In this document: positions 1-11,584 of the stretch, one piece after another
Position numbering within the stretch: the first letter of the stretch is position 1
Layout of the letters: each line of letters begins with the position of its first letter
Assembly: GCF_037392515.1 (NCBI RefSeq)
Contig: NC_090295.1
Span: 17,889,501-17,953,500, forward strand
Direction of reading: 5' to 3'
DNA from: Haliotis asinina
Lineage: Eukaryota; Mollusca; Gastropoda; Lepetellida; Haliotidae
DNA length: 64,000 nucleotides
Notes under the pieces: generated by a model
What the model was told of the DNA's origin: nothing
Seen by the model: only the letters and a program-made list of their open reading frames with translations
Databases searched by the model: none
Translations under genes and position numbers: made by a program

Positions 1-370
1 TCCCTCGACATGATGTGATAACTTATAATATCTCCTCCAAAGACATATGTTTGGGTGCAGATGTAAAGTATGTATAAATTGCGCAGAGAACATGGAAGTG
101 CAGAATTATTTAGCCATAGTCATATCTTTCTTATTCTGAGACACAGAAGTCAGACATTCCTGTCTAAATATGACACTTGTGCGCACTGAGAGTGACCCTG
201 CAGGGGGAACTTATATAGGTGATTTCAAAGTGATCACACTTTCATATTTTATGAGAAATTTCTATTTATACAGAAGACAGAACATACTATTCTGCAAATG
301 AAACAAATAAATTGAACTTAATCAAATTTGACAGGTTGCAGACTGGAGATGAAACAACAGAATTACTTAC

Positions 371-1614
371 TACTTCATCAAGTTCAATGCCAAATTCAAA
401 ACAAAGCTCATCAAACTCCTCATCAGCTGAAAATACAAAGGCAATTTTTTATGTTGACTGCATTCAAATCTGTGAAGAAGTGAAGTGAAGAATGTTTTTG
501 GTTGAAATGAAGACACAGAGATTTATACTCAAAACAAAATTGCAAAGACAATAAAACATTCTGTCTGCAGGTGTGCACCTTTCCAACAAGCAAGTTGATG
601 GAATGCATTATGAACAGCAGAAATTCACAACTTTAAGGAGTGTCCTCGTGTTTGATAGCACATTATTATCATTATTCAGAGTGGCGATGATCTGGTCTTC
701 AGTATAACCCATGCTTGTCTTAAGAGGCCAATGACAAGTCTCGGTGGTCAGGCTAGCTGACTTGGTCGAAGCATGATGATAATTTGTATTGATATACACA
801 GAAAACATAGATCCTAATGTTGTCAAGTAAGTGATACATAGCAGATGTCATCATTTCCCAACTCTGTCATTTGGTGCTCATGACCTCACTCACTAGAATA
901 ACTAGTAATAACTTGATTGTGTGCAGACCACATTGTTAAATACCAAACACATAACTATTCAGGTCTATAGTTAATTTTCAAATATGACATGCATACAGTG
1001 GAAGTGCTTCTAAAAAGCACTGTGTTATGATGTCTGCTGATTCTCTTAAGCTTTGCATTGCAAAGAAACATACACATACAAATTTGAAACAGTCATGTGC
1101 TTATTCAAATGCATATTGTGACTATGACACTCAATTTGGAAAGAGTTCTGCCTGTAGCCCCTTTCATCATATGTTCATTGATTGTTTTTTTTATAAACCT
1201 GTTCTTGTTTATTGATTGTATACTCAGGGTGAGGTATCATCAGTTTGTAATTTTGGTTTTTGAGTTTCAACCACACATTTTCAAATGGTCCCTCAATTCC
1301 ATGACTGAAGCACATCCAACAAATCCATAACTCAGCCAGAAGTTACCGTCCCGCAGTCGGACATTTTAGGTAAACCGTAAAGCGTAAACCGTACATGGCA
1401 GTAAACGGTGACAAGACTAGTGGCTACCTACTGCCAAACGTTACACCTACATGTCACCATATAGATCACAACATATTGATGATACACAAATTGCGATGAT
1501 CAATAGCTAACACTAGGCCACGCCTTCTGTTGTGACTCCCAATCTATATCACTTACTGTACGTTCTCCCAAGCGCTTTGAAGAGCTCATCTCTCTGGACC
1601 GATACCGTCGGCAT
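371..1614 (-). CDS. FARSB: Phenylalanyl-tRNA synthetase beta subunit, first two coding exons (partial)
   Basis: FARSB is the beta chain of the cytosolic alpha2-beta2 enzyme that charges tRNA-Phe. Exon 1 (1614 down to 1557) encodes MPTVSVQRDELFKALGRTY and ends at a GTAAGT donor with one base carried. Exon 2 (426 down to 371) follows a TTTTCAG acceptor, completes a Thr codon and encodes [18 protein letters not shown] before another GTAAGT donor, phase 0. The joined start [33 protein letters not shown] is the N-terminus of animal FARSB almost residue for residue (known family sequence). Exon 3 is not visible in bases 1-370, so the gene continues off the left edge. Intron 1 (427-1556) holds a broken SINE-B copy. 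Start choice is firm because the ATG begins the family motif. Confidence 0.93.
681..930 (+). repeat. SINE-B copy, interrupted, in FARSB intron 1
   Basis: Bases 681-765 match the SINE-B head (CCATGCTTGTC, GTGGTCAGGCT, GCTGACTTGG) and 838-900 match its middle (ATGTCATC-TTTCCCAA). About 70 unrelated bases separate the two parts. Confidence 0.6.
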
Positions 1615-2439
1615 GATCGACTTTGTTGTTGTGTCAACTATCCGTCTGCAATTCTTATCCAGAAAAGTTCCCAACCCTGTTTACCGGCTGATGAAACGTG
1701 CGACCAGTGTATATCAATTTATAACCCATGTTGGAAACATCCTGCAGTATCGCCTTAGCAATATGTTCCAAATTAGAGGCTGGAAATCGCAGATATATAT
1801 CGGCTAATACAACGATAAACATTTTTTGTGGTAATGATAGTGTTTCTAAAATATGTGTCAAGTAAGGAACAATTATTGTCTTCAGAAACTGCATTTTGGG
1901 AATAAATTCCAGGAGGAACAATGTCAATAAACACCGGCAGAAATTATGTTACCTCCTTTACAAGAGACAGATGAGAAGAGTAGTTTCCCTTTGTCCATCT
2001 CACGCAATGGCTTTGAAATACTTTTAAAACAATGACGCTTTTGTTAGATATGTGCAATACAACCTTATCAGTGCAATCTGATAATTATTTGGCCACGCAC
2101 TTCGTTCTTCTATTTTTTTACGGTAAGCAGAAAATGCCATAACAAGTTCTGATTTTAAAAGAAATGAGTATTTAAGTATATATCAGAAGTAAATACTTGA
2201 AAACATATTATACCTCCTGTGTAAATGTTTTAAACATTATACCAGACTGAGAGGCTAAAGAAAGTGAACGTGTGCATGTGCGCGCGTGTGATCGATTATT
2301 GAGTGAACTGTTAAATCCGATTATCTTTATTACTGAAATTACTGCAACAATGTGTTTAAGGTACAAACGAAAGTTGTGGTTAGGTAAACGTTTGTTAAAA
2401 AAAATGAGTTGACCTTGCGAAAACGTTTCTAATTTGGCT

Positions 2440-2715
2440 AGTCAGTAGGGCTATCTATACCCGAAAGCTGCTTGCCCGCAAAATAATTCACAAGCCCGAA
2501 AATAAATGAGACTAACATTTTGTCAGCCTGACACGTACAGGTTTCATGCTTGTACGTTTTCATCAAGCCATAATCTTGGACGTTTTAACTAAAGAGAGTG
2601 GTATATTTGCAAAATGACCCGTGAAATTTCACGAGCCAAGCGGGCCAATGAATACGGATTGAGATTTACTGGCCCGAATGGATTTTCACTAACCTCAGAA
2701 AGCGGGCCAGTAGCT
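2440..2715 (+). repeat. Dispersed repeat (second copy near 60.8-61.1 kb)
   Basis: Shares motifs in the same order with 60790-61110: 'agcccgcaa', a stretch around 'tttgcaaaatgaccc', and 'gagatttactgg'. No terminal repeats or coding potential seen. Confidence 0.45.
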
Positions 2716-2779
2716 TTTCCGCACAACGATTCGAACTGATCCGATGATGACAGGTTTCCCAAACAAAGAAATGAGTGTT

Positions 2780-2850
2780 GATTTACATCGCTCTTAGCAA
2801 TATTCCATGAATATTACAGCTAGGGAAACCAGAAATGGGCTTCATTCATT
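2780..2850 (-). repeat. SINE-A 3' fragment
   Basis: Contains reverse-strand SINE-A tail motifs (AGCAATATTCCA, CCAGAAATGGGCTTCA). Confidence 0.45.
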
Positions 2851-2854
2851 GTGT

Positions 2855-2945
2855 GCGTATGCGTATGTGTTTGTGCGTAGTGTGTGTGTGTGTTTGTGCG
2901 TGTAGTGCGTGCGTGCTTGCATGTGTTAGTGTGTTAGTGTTACAT
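2855..2945. repeat. TG-rich simple repeat
   Basis: Irregular run of GTGT, GTGC and GTAGTG units. Confidence 0.7.
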
Positions 2946-4214
2946 CTCCTCTCGCTTTTACTTTAAAGATTTATTGCCAACCGTGTCAATTATGACATCA
3001 TGGGTAATAAATTTGTAATGGTTTTGACGGTGTAGCAATTAGACGTTTATTGTAAATGGTTGGAATTTGATCCCAATAGTTATATAATGATTATTGGTTG
3101 GGGATTTACGTTCTTTCCGACATAATGCGTTTTTCGGCTTCAAAACTCCATCATGTTCCAGATTGACCTTCAAATTGAAAAACTGAAAACATATGCAATT
3201 ATTGTCGTGTAGTTACGTCATCAAATATTATGCAATGGGAAAATGTATATATAATGATTACCAAAAGTTTGTGATATATATAGTATCCCTGGTACATGTT
3301 ACGGATAAAGACTTTTTCAACGACCATTTTGAGTTTTTGGTATGGCCATTTTGACTCAAGGTTGTAGGCCATTTTGGCTTTTTTTGTATGGCCATTAAAT
3401 TTTGACTAGGGTCAGAATGACCATTTTTCGTGTTGGCATTTTGACCTGTCCCCATGTATATTTGCAGCTTCTAATCACCACTTGCCATGTACCAGATACC
3501 ATTTGTTATGTGGTATCTGCCATGTACGCCATCTTAACATATGCAGTAGAACGTGGGTAGTGGAAAGGGTATATATATGGACTGATGTGAAGGCGCGAAG
3601 TTTATCAACATGTACTGTTATCACTGGTTCCCACACGTTAGAGTGGTAAATTTTACTAGTACATGTATTTCTAATTAAGTAGTCTCATTAGAGGGTCTTG
3701 TCTTTTCAGAAAACCCCACCCCTCTCTCTTGTTATGAGGGATCATTGAGTTCCCACAATACGTGATTCATTGGTATAGACGTCATATCACGGCAGTGCAG
3801 CAAAAGAAGCACACTTATTTTTGTATGCCGCCATTTACAAAATCATTGAAAATGTCAGTATCCTATTAGACGGCAGACGTTTCTCGTTAATCATAATTCT
3901 TGTTCGTCGAATGAATCGGCATCACATTTGCACACCGTGAGTATCGTATCTCAAACGGTTTCTTTGATTTTCACACGCATTTTCACTCTCACAGCTTTGT
4001 TGTCTGAAACCATATGAACTGGGACTCAAACGGGATGTTTCATCATCAGCTGATCGTCAACGTCGCGTCGTATTTTTATGTCATCGAACTAGGTTATTGC
4101 TTGTGCGGAAACGAGCCCCATTTATGTATTCTAGTCTGCAGTCTACGACATTTAGCACAGTTTTCGGTAGATTGTGTTCTTGTTTTCAGTCTGTCGTCTG
4201 CTGAGTTTACCCGT

Positions 4215-4420
4215 CAAAGTTTTGTTCCACCCGTAACCCCCACCTCAACCAAAAGCCAAAATTACAAACTGACATACATACCTCACCTTAAATATACATT
4301 CCGTAAACTAGAACAGATATGAAAAACAATCAATGAACTTATTTCAGTGTTGGGATGTTACACCGGGGAAGGTGGAAATATTCTATGTAAAAAGATGGGG
4401 GTTACGGGCGGAACTCTTTC
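4215..4420. mobile_element. MITE-1 copy (non-autonomous DNA transposon)
   Basis: About 205 bp with inverted ends: left AGTTTTGTTCCACCCGTAAC, right reverse complement AGAGTTCCGCCCGTAACCCC. The interior closely matches 28399-28620, including 'caaaattacaaactgacat' and 'caatcaatgaactt'. No coding capacity. Confidence 0.7.
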
Positions 4421-4427
4421 CCAAACG

Positions 4428-4510
4428 CTAACCACTAGCCTTACCCTAACTCGAAACCTTACCCTAATCCTGACCTTGATCCTAACCCAAACTCAAACCC
4501 AAACCTTTGA
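4428..4510. repeat. Degenerate telomere-like CCTAA repeats
   Basis: Variants of ACCCTAA/CCTAACC (ttaccctaactcg, cttaccctaatcc, atcctaaccc). Abuts the right end of MITE-1. Confidence 0.5.
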
Positions 4511-5533
4511 ACCTTAACTCTAGTAGCAAGTCCACACCATTTTTAGATCAACGGTTCAGATTTTTAAAACTATTTTTCCAAGGTTTGTTGATACATCAGC
4601 ATTGCAACAAACTTTACCTGATTAAATTCTGTCCATCCGTTCTTGATCAACAAGGTGATCAAGTCACCTACTGTCAACTCTGCGAAATGTCCACATTTCC
4701 ATTTTTGTGAAAAAAACGTCACACCTATATATTTCAAGTACCAAACTATTTTAAGTAAATGTTGTTGAACCACAAATATATTAATAGTCTTTTCTATCAG
4801 CACAGTGTTTCATCTGGAATTATACGTCTTCTTTGAACATCCTAGAACTTCGAATCAACGTATGTTTCAGGTCTGCAGAAGAAGAAAGAAACGGTTCATT
4901 AAACATCATGACTGATGTACAATGTCAGTGTTGGCAAAATCAGTATCTTAACACTAAATTATTGAAACAGATTCAAGTTAGAAAGTCAAGATTATGAAGT
5001 GCTACCTTTGTTTTGCATCAATTAAGATGAACTTAAGATTGTAACATGTTTTCATATATTCTAATCTTAAACCTGTATCACCAGTGTTGAAGATTCAATT
5101 TAGACAGTGATTTTAAAGACAGTGCTGAAGATACCATGTTTCAAACCTGAAGCAAATCTGATGCTGAATTATATCAGTGTATGTTGCGCGTATGTTGTGA
5201 TGCTGTAATGTGCAAAAAATACTTACTCTCTACCCAAATCTACATCATGTGTTTATGTAAGTGCTATGACATCCACAAATGAATAATGCTGAATTCTGCT
5301 TAAATTAAAAGATCAATAAAATATTGTCAGTTTTCAAATATTACTATTATTAGCCACAATTTTGTGTTCTATGGCTGTCACTTCTGGATACAAACAGAAA
5401 ATACATGTAAATCTGAAAATAACATACATATTGCACAAGGTATTTGAAACATAAATAATGCTTTCCTACCTGTTTAATAATCAAAGTACACACATTTGAA
5501 CACTTTAAAACATATTAAGCATGTTAAATGAAA
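4511..5533. other. AT-rich intergenic DNA
   Basis: No gene, terminal repeats or recognised element. An ATTAAA on the minus strand near 5474 could serve the candidate gene at 5534-5878. Confidence 0.4.
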
Positions 5534-5878
5534 TTACTCAATGAATGAGTTAATGACGCGATCATTGTTAGCTGGATTCACACATGGAGTTGTCTGCCCC
5601 TGGCAATACACCCCTCCCTCACACAAATCTATCTGAAATGTGCATCCCTGGTTACATTAAGTTAAAATTTGTTTTATAATGAAGAGGATTGATGTGTTCT
5701 TATGATAAAAATATTCTAAAGTGTGCCATCGATTGATAAAACAAATTTCAATGTTCAGCAATATTTTAAAGGGTTGAAAAACTATGAAAGAACAGAGCAG
5801 ACCAACCTTTTTCGCCAATGGCGCCAACGCGGGAATATCTTCTGAAGGGACCAGTCGTTGTTTTTCACCCAAATACAT
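5534..5878 (-). CDS. Possible small two-exon gene, unidentified
   Basis: I do not recognise this gene. A putative exon 1 (5878 down to 5807) starts at the only ATG after an in-frame stop, with A at -3, and encodes 24 residues, MYLGEKQRLVPSEDIPALAP then LAKK, ending AAG|GTTGGT. A putative exon 2 (5632 down to 5534) follows TTTCAG and encodes 32 residues with three Cys (DLCEGGVYCQGQTTPCVNP) to a TAA stop. Both junctions are phase 0, giving 56 residues. Cys-rich composition and a downstream ATTAAA favour coding; the weak donor and pyrimidine-poor acceptor argue against. It would diverge from the MAJIN-like gene, so 5880-6640 might be shared promoter DNA. Confidence 0.25.
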
Positions 5879-6033
5879 CGTGGAAAAAGCCAGAACACGT
5901 AAAACAAGGACCCCCAAAATTGGACCAGGTTTTCATGAGTACTACAGAGTTACGTCCCTTGGCAACTCACTTAGTGTGGACTTGCTAACTCTAGTCACAG
6001 AATAACGGATACCTTGACTTGTGTCACGTCACC

Positions 6034-6066
6034 TTAACCATAAACTAAACCCTAACCCTAACCAAA
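6034..6066. repeat. Short interstitial telomere-like repeat
   Basis: Contains 'aaaccctaaccctaacc', two to three perfect CCCTAA units with degenerate neighbours. Confidence 0.5.
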
Positions 6067-6712
6067 CGTAGCCTTGCTTGCTTTCAAAGATGGGCCAGAA
6101 GGTATTCTGTAGTCTTACCATTATTCATTGTACCGAGGGAAATTTGTTTTTCAGATTCTCCAAATTTTTCTTTCATAAAGCAGCCATACATAACATTGTA
6201 AATGGTGATCATAAAACTATGAATAGACCTTGTGCTGATTTTGGCTTGGGTACTTTTTTGCATACTATGATTCATATTTTAAAATCAGAATCACCAAGTG
6301 CCCAGGAAAAGGTATATCTCTAGTGATTGTTTGTTGTTTATCACCATGCTCAGAAGTATTCCTGTTATTTGATGGTGTTCAGTGAATAATTGAATCTAGA
6401 CAAGACTTTCCATTGATTTGTGCTGCGTTGAGCGATCCATATGACTTGGTTTAAGTGATGCACAATGAAACAAGTACTAGTATCTCCATCTAACCACTGG
6501 ATCAGTTTGCTTGGTTGCTATGTAACTATTTTAATTTGGAATCCCTTTTGGGGATCTAGTCATAATTCTGATTTTACCTGGTATGATAATATTGATGTCA
6601 TGATCATGTTCTTTGTGGCTAAAATGAGTTTTTTATATATTTTCAGAGTGAAGTCAAGTGAGAGAATCATTTCAGAGACATTTCAGTGTCAAAACATCTT
6701 TCCTTTGACATC

Positions 6713-7798
6713 ATGGTGGAACACACACGCGTCATCAGACATCAAAACAATGTTTACAAGGTCAGGGCCAGCTTTGAAGAATCAAGCCAAATATCCAAAT
6801 CAGACATTGCTTTTGAAAAGTTGGAGCCTGTAATTCGAGCAGTGTTGTACGCTGAGGAGAGGGGCCGGCTGTTGAGGTTGGTAGACACAAAGGAAGTTAC
6901 CGTCTCTTGTGCAAAGAAATACTGGAAAGCTTCTGAAAAATTGGGATTCAAGCAGAATGGGAAGACACTGGAAGCATATCCTTACATGTTATTGTTTGAT
7001 GTCAGGTTAAAAACTGATCATGAGGTGACTGGAAAGGGGGCTAAGAACAGTCGTGCAAATGGAGCAGAAGTACACAAAGGGTACACATCAGACAACACAA
7101 ACAATCTTATAAGTGAATTTAATCAGAAAAACTGCCAGCCGGTTGTTGAGTTATCTAGAGTATCTTTGCAGTCTTGCAATCACCAGAAAAACAACCATGA
7201 CACTCCTAATCGTAGATCTGCTAGGAACGTAAGGACACCATCTTTGGTAATTGAAAGACTGCCAGAAAAACGAAAACAGTCAACCCACAATATTGAGTCT
7301 GAAAATAGTAACAGCAGTGCCAAAAAGCTGAGATTTACTCGTGAAGACCGGCATAATAGTATTTCTCCAGGAAAGAAACCACAAAAGATATCAGGAGTTG
7401 AGGACTTGGGTAAACAGCCAGAATCAGAGCTTTGTGACAATCAACTGCATCAATCGACTGTGAGGAAGAACTCTGTAGAAGCAATGGTGATGTCACCTAT
7501 TGTTCCTAAACTGACAGAAAAACTAAGGAGTTCACGTTCTCAAAGAATTACATCAGTGACTCCTCAACGAAGAGGTAAAAGAACTGAATCCTTATGTGAT
7601 GATTCCCCTAGATTGTCAAGTACTGCTTTCAAGAATCAAAGAAAGAGCCCAAGGCTCCTGAACAGAGAAGCCAAGAATTCCCCAGGTCCAAACTCTCCGC
7701 GGAGAGCGACTCACCGACGAGCAAGTTCTGGTTTTTGGAGACTTATGGAGACTTTGTTAACACCTGTGAAGTTGTTAACAGGACGACGGAGCAAATAG
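6713..7798 (+). CDS. MAJIN: MAJIN-like meiotic telomere anchor, single coding exon
   Basis: MAJIN, with TERB1 and TERB2, ties meiotic telomeres to the inner nuclear membrane. This frame encodes 361 residues. Residues 1-100 match the vertebrate N-terminal domain in order: TR near residue 5, NNVYKVR (human PNVYKFK), LEPVIRAVL (LEDSVRVVL), KYWKASEKLGFK (SKWERVSHLKFK) and AYPYMLLFDVRLK (IPYPFVFTLYVEMK). The middle is Ser/Lys/Arg-rich, as in the DNA-binding linker. The end, SSGFWRLMETLLTPVKLLTG, sits where vertebrate MAJIN has its membrane tail but is less hydrophobic. The ATG at 6713 has a good context (atcATGG) and follows an in-frame stop at 6659; TTTTCAG at 6646 may be a 5'-UTR acceptor. AATAAA lies at 7972. 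The coding region has no intron, unlike human MAJIN. Assigned from remembered sequence only. Confidence 0.72.
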   Translation: MVEHTRVIRHQNNVYKVRASFEESSQISKSDIAFEKLEPVIRAVLYAEERGRLLRLVDTKEVTVSCAKKYWKASEKLGFKQNGKTLEAYPYMLLFDVRLKTDHEVTGKGAKNSRANGAEVHKGYTSDNTNNLISEFNQKNCQPVVELSRVSLQSCNHQKNNHDTPNRRSARNVRTPSLVIERLPEKRKQSTHNIESENSNSSAKKLRFTREDRHNSISPGKKPQKISGVEDLGKQPESELCDNQLHQSTVRKNSVEAMVMSPIVPKLTEKLRSSRSQRITSVTPQRRGKRTESLCDDSPRLSSTAFKNQRKSPRLLNREAKNSPGPNSPRRATHRRASSGFWRLMETLLTPVKLLTGRRSK

Positions 7799-7971
7799 AT
7801 TTGAGTCTGTGATTCTGTGCCAGTTTTACTCTGAATTTCAAAGCAAATTTTTGAAGTGAAAGTTTTTTTTTTTGAAAATCATTGTTTGTTTTTTTTCAAT
7901 ACAATAACATCTTTATATATGCTAAAAAGTTGATATGAACATTTAATATGCATCGATTCAGCTTAGTGCAC

Positions 7972-7977
7972 AATAAA
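7972..7977 (+). promoter_or_regulatory. Polyadenylation signal AATAAA for the MAJIN-like gene
   Basis: AATAAA about 175 bases after the stop, with no better candidate nearby. Confidence 0.6.
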
Positions 7978-8000
7978 GATGAAGCCAAGTTGCATTATAA

Positions 8001-8175
8001 CAGGGATTGGGAAAGAGAACTTAGGTCAATGGGCCATTTTCAGGATTATTAGCCAATTCCTGAATTTTGAATGGGCCACTGCTCTTGTATCAATAGTAAA
8101 CTTCCAAATTTTTGTGGGCCATTTTTCATTCTAATGTGCAAAATGACCCATGGCCCCTATCTTTCCCAATCCCTG
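8001..8175. mobile_element. Short MITE with 15-bp inverted ends
   Basis: CAGGGATTGGGAAAG at the left and its exact reverse complement CTTTCCCAATCCCTG at the right enclose about 145 bp with repeated GGGCCA motifs. No coding capacity; superfamily not assigned. Confidence 0.7.
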
Positions 8176-8483
8176 TGAGTTATATATCCTATTATGTCTG
8201 AATGAATCCATTACAAGGTAAATACAATGCATATCTCAAATATAGGGTAATCAGAGCTCGATGATGGTGACCAACTTGCACCTGGTGCAACCTAAGATAT
8301 AAATCTAGTTGCACCAGCATAATTCCAGTGTGTTGAAACATCAGAAGTTTCAGTGCGCATAAACATTTCCATGATGTAGCACCTGTGAAACCATAGCGAA
8401 ATAGAGGTGCAGCTGGTCCCTGTTTACATGAGCTGTCATAACCAAAACCTGTCTATAAATAGCAATGTTTTGGGGCAGCAGCT

Positions 8484-9102
8484 CAGTCTAAGTAAACTTA
8501 TCCTCAGTACTTTTCGTTACGCTCCACCACCGAGTCCAACAAAACCTTATGGGAGGTCGCGTCAGGTAACCTTTGAGACTGACCAATCAGAACACAGCTT
8601 ACCAAATCGCAAAAGTGCACATTCGCACACCCCTTATGAACTTTTTATCTCGAAAAGGTTTGTACCCGAACGATTCCGAATGCTATTTAGCATACGATGG
8701 CTTCCGGGTGATGCACGGCGTACGTACTGCCATGACAACGGTAAGTAAACAGTCGCTGAAAATAGTGTTTTTGACAGTATTCAATGATGTTATCTTGCGG
8801 AAATATTAGCAAATAGTAACCATGTCAACAGAAACCCCAAAGCGTATATACTGCAGGTCAAATAACTGTTATATGCTGAGTTTTGTTTGTGGAGAGATCT
8901 GTGTCGGTGACCTGAATATTTTGAAAGTCCCTCCGATCCCTAAATAGTAGACGCATCTGATTGGTTAAATCTATTTAACCGTCTTTCATTTGATTGGACA
9001 GTCAGTGATTGCTCAATGGTTACCTGACGCAACCTTCTAGGTTTTGTTAGACTCAGTGGTGGAGTGTAACGAAATACACTGAGACGAAGTTTACTTAGAC
9101 TG
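8484..9102. mobile_element. Non-autonomous Mutator-like element, 619 bp
   Basis: Long inverted ends of roughly 110 bp: the left starts CAGTCTAAGTAAACTT and the right ends AAGTTTACTTAGACTG. The homology continues through 'ggtggagtgtaacgaaa' and 'ggttacctgacgc'. The 10-bp GGCAGCAGCT flanks both sides exactly (8474-8483, 9103-9112). Long ends plus a 9-11 bp duplication fit Mutator-like elements (known family trait). No transposase frame. Confidence 0.8.
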
Positions 9103-9949
9103 GGCAGCAGCTATACCAGGGTGAGAAGACAAATGAGCTGACATACTTTTGTTTATAATGTTAGATTTATTGTTGAGTTATTTCTAAAAACAATAACTTG
9201 CACCTAATAACTAGGTTGCACTTTGTAATACTGGGTTGCACCAGTGCAAGTAACAGAGCACTCAATCGAACCTTGTTAAGAAATAGGCATATTGAGTCAT
9301 GTATTCATTGTTAAATGAAACAATAAGGAAATAGTATTCTGTGACATGTTTTAACCATGTTGACGATATTAATGGAAACTTTCTAACAATAACACGTGAA
9401 AACATTACTGTCAGATTTATGAGGCCAAATAAACCTGGTGAATGTTTCCATCTTGCAATGCACTAGTAAGCAGTGTGAGTAAGTAGTGTGTCAATTTAAG
9501 TCATAGTGTCAGTTATTTAACTAAAAGTCTTGTTGCCAAGTATTTTTTTTTTGTTCCTGATGATACTGATCATGCTGATGTCAGTGGATGTTTTGGTTTT
9601 CTAGGTCCATTGGCACAATAACAGTGTTTGATATAAAATTTCAAAAGTTTTGTGATGCATTAGTTACCAACAAAAGCTCCAACAAGCACTTAGGGAGAAA
9701 TTAAAATACCAGTATCAGTAAGTTTGCAAGTGAAAGTGGAGTTTGTAAGTGGAGAGATATCGTTTGTAAATTACTTCTAATTGATAAATGTAAGCGGATT
9801 CACTGAAAAATACCAGGTAGCAAGTTCTTGCTTCTGTGGGTTTATTTCAGGTAGCAAAACAGGATTTTGAATCGCAAATTTGCTCTCTAATTTATTTCAA
9901 ATTGTTAATTTATTGATTTCAAACCTTTCACTAGAATGCCTTCATTGGA

Positions 9950-10125
9950 GATCCAGATAAGAATTGGTCTTCAACAACCTATGTTTGTACAAAACAAACC
10001 CCTGATTACCAGGATCAGGTGGTCAATGTCACTGACTTGGTTGGGAGGTCTTCGTATCTCAGTTGTGTAGATCGATGATCACTGAACTGTCTGGTTCCTA
10101 CTCAGTTATTTACAAACCGTCTTGT
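9950..10125 (+). repeat. SINE-B copy, decayed
   Basis: Motifs in order: TTGGTCTTCAACAACC, ATCAGGTGGTCA, CTGACTTGGTTG, TAGATCGATGATCACTG, ATTTACAAACCG. Confidence 0.6.
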
Positions 10126-10756
10126 TAGACAAGAAACAAACACAAGAAGTATTTTATTTTTGTTGGTTCATGATCATTATTAGCATTATTTTGTACATTT
10201 GGATTTTTTTCTCTGCCAGTGTTGAATTTTTTATGATATATTTTTAAGGCTTTTTTCTTGTGTTGGATATGAAGCCATGCCTTTTTCTCTGTCTCCTGAA
10301 ACAGTAATTTTTTACAACATAAAGAAAGCAGCTGTGATCATGTCCATTAATTCCTGACAGTTGTCAGCCAAACTGAAATTATATACCAAAACACATGTTC
10401 AAGTTTTCTCATTCATAAGTGATCACAGCAAGAACATTGCCTCTTGATGGTCAGTTAGCTGAAAAGTTGGCGTGGGTTGCCCATTTGTCTGTGGTGTCGA
10501 AATTGGCTGTGCAGAGGTGAGTCCCTTTGTCTCACCAAAACGTTAACCCTATGAGCATGGGTGTACGCAATGCTAGTTTATTGGTTTGTCAGGAGCATTT
10601 AGATGAGTACAGGTCTCACCAAAGTGGTAAATATTAGAAACATGCTTCAGTTTAGGATTCCTTTCCACATTATGGACACACCTTGGTCTAATTGGAATAT
10701 TGCTTAAGGCAACCAGAAACCAGACTCACCAATTTCTGTCATTCACCCTTGCTCGA

Positions 10757-10905
10757 GTTAATGAGTATGGTTTTAGCAATATTCCAGCAACATCACAGAG
10801 GGGAATCCCAGAAATTGGCTCCACACATTTCACCCTTTCAGGAATCAAACCCAGATTTGGATGTGGTGAGGAGATGCTTTAACCATTGGCAACCTCACCA
10901 TCCCT
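10757..10905 (-). repeat. SINE-A copy, decayed
   Basis: Reverse-strand tail (TTAGCAATATTCCAGCAACAT) followed by a decayed B box and tRNA-like head (GATGCTTTAACCA). Confidence 0.55.
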
Positions 10906-11584
10906 AACCCTTACATGAACTTAGGAATGAATACAATGGGTATGTCTGGCCAGTTAATTAGACATGCATAGCTAAAGCTTTTAAATTACAGTCACCTATG
11001 TGCAATGATTGCTGTGTTGAACAAGGCAGAAATCAATTGACTTGACAAAATATTTATGATTTGGCTTGATGTATTAGGGCCTTGTCAGTATTTTCATTGA
11101 GCACAATGTGTATGTTTTAAGAACATGAAGTTACTAGAATTGTTATATTGTCGTTACTGTTGATATAAATTATGGTTTGTTACATTTTGGTTTTTTCAAA
11201 AGGTAATAAAAATTAATGAGAGTCCCTTTGAATATGTATTTCTTTTTCTCACTTTAGCTGCTGTGGTGATTTGTTCAGTCTTCAGCGTTGTGGTGTGATC
11301 AGCCCTGTTCATCTGCCCCTCCAAAACAAAAACAAAAAAAGTAAAAGGAAAAGGTTCAAGATTTGATTAACAAAAGACATTTTGTGTCCGGTTTTGTTTG
11401 AGACTGGAATATTGCTTAAAGCAGAATTAATCTTCTTTCATGCAGGAAGAGTTTCAAGATTTTATACGTTTTCTCAGATTTTAGACATTTGATAGGGAGT
11501 GGCCAGGTCAGACTTCAGCAAAGAATTAAGAGTTTGCTACAAAATAGCTTCAATGATCTTAACAGTCTTGGATGAAGCCTTAAC

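Larger units (their letters stand above)
1615..4214. other. Intergenic stretch left of the MAJIN region
   Basis: Upstream flank and presumed promoter side of FARSB (minus strand). It holds a reading frame at 1655-1927 with no recognised motif, a dispersed repeat at 2440-2715, a SINE-A remnant at 2780-2850, a TG-rich tract at 2855-2945, and imperfect GGCCATTTTGAC motifs at 3320-3450. No gene recognised. Confidence 0.5.

Noticed and set aside
1655-1927. 90-residue minus-strand frame upstream of FARSB
   Set aside because: It starts just upstream of the FARSB start codon, on the same strand, with no recognised motif and no splice support; more likely 5' flank or UTR.
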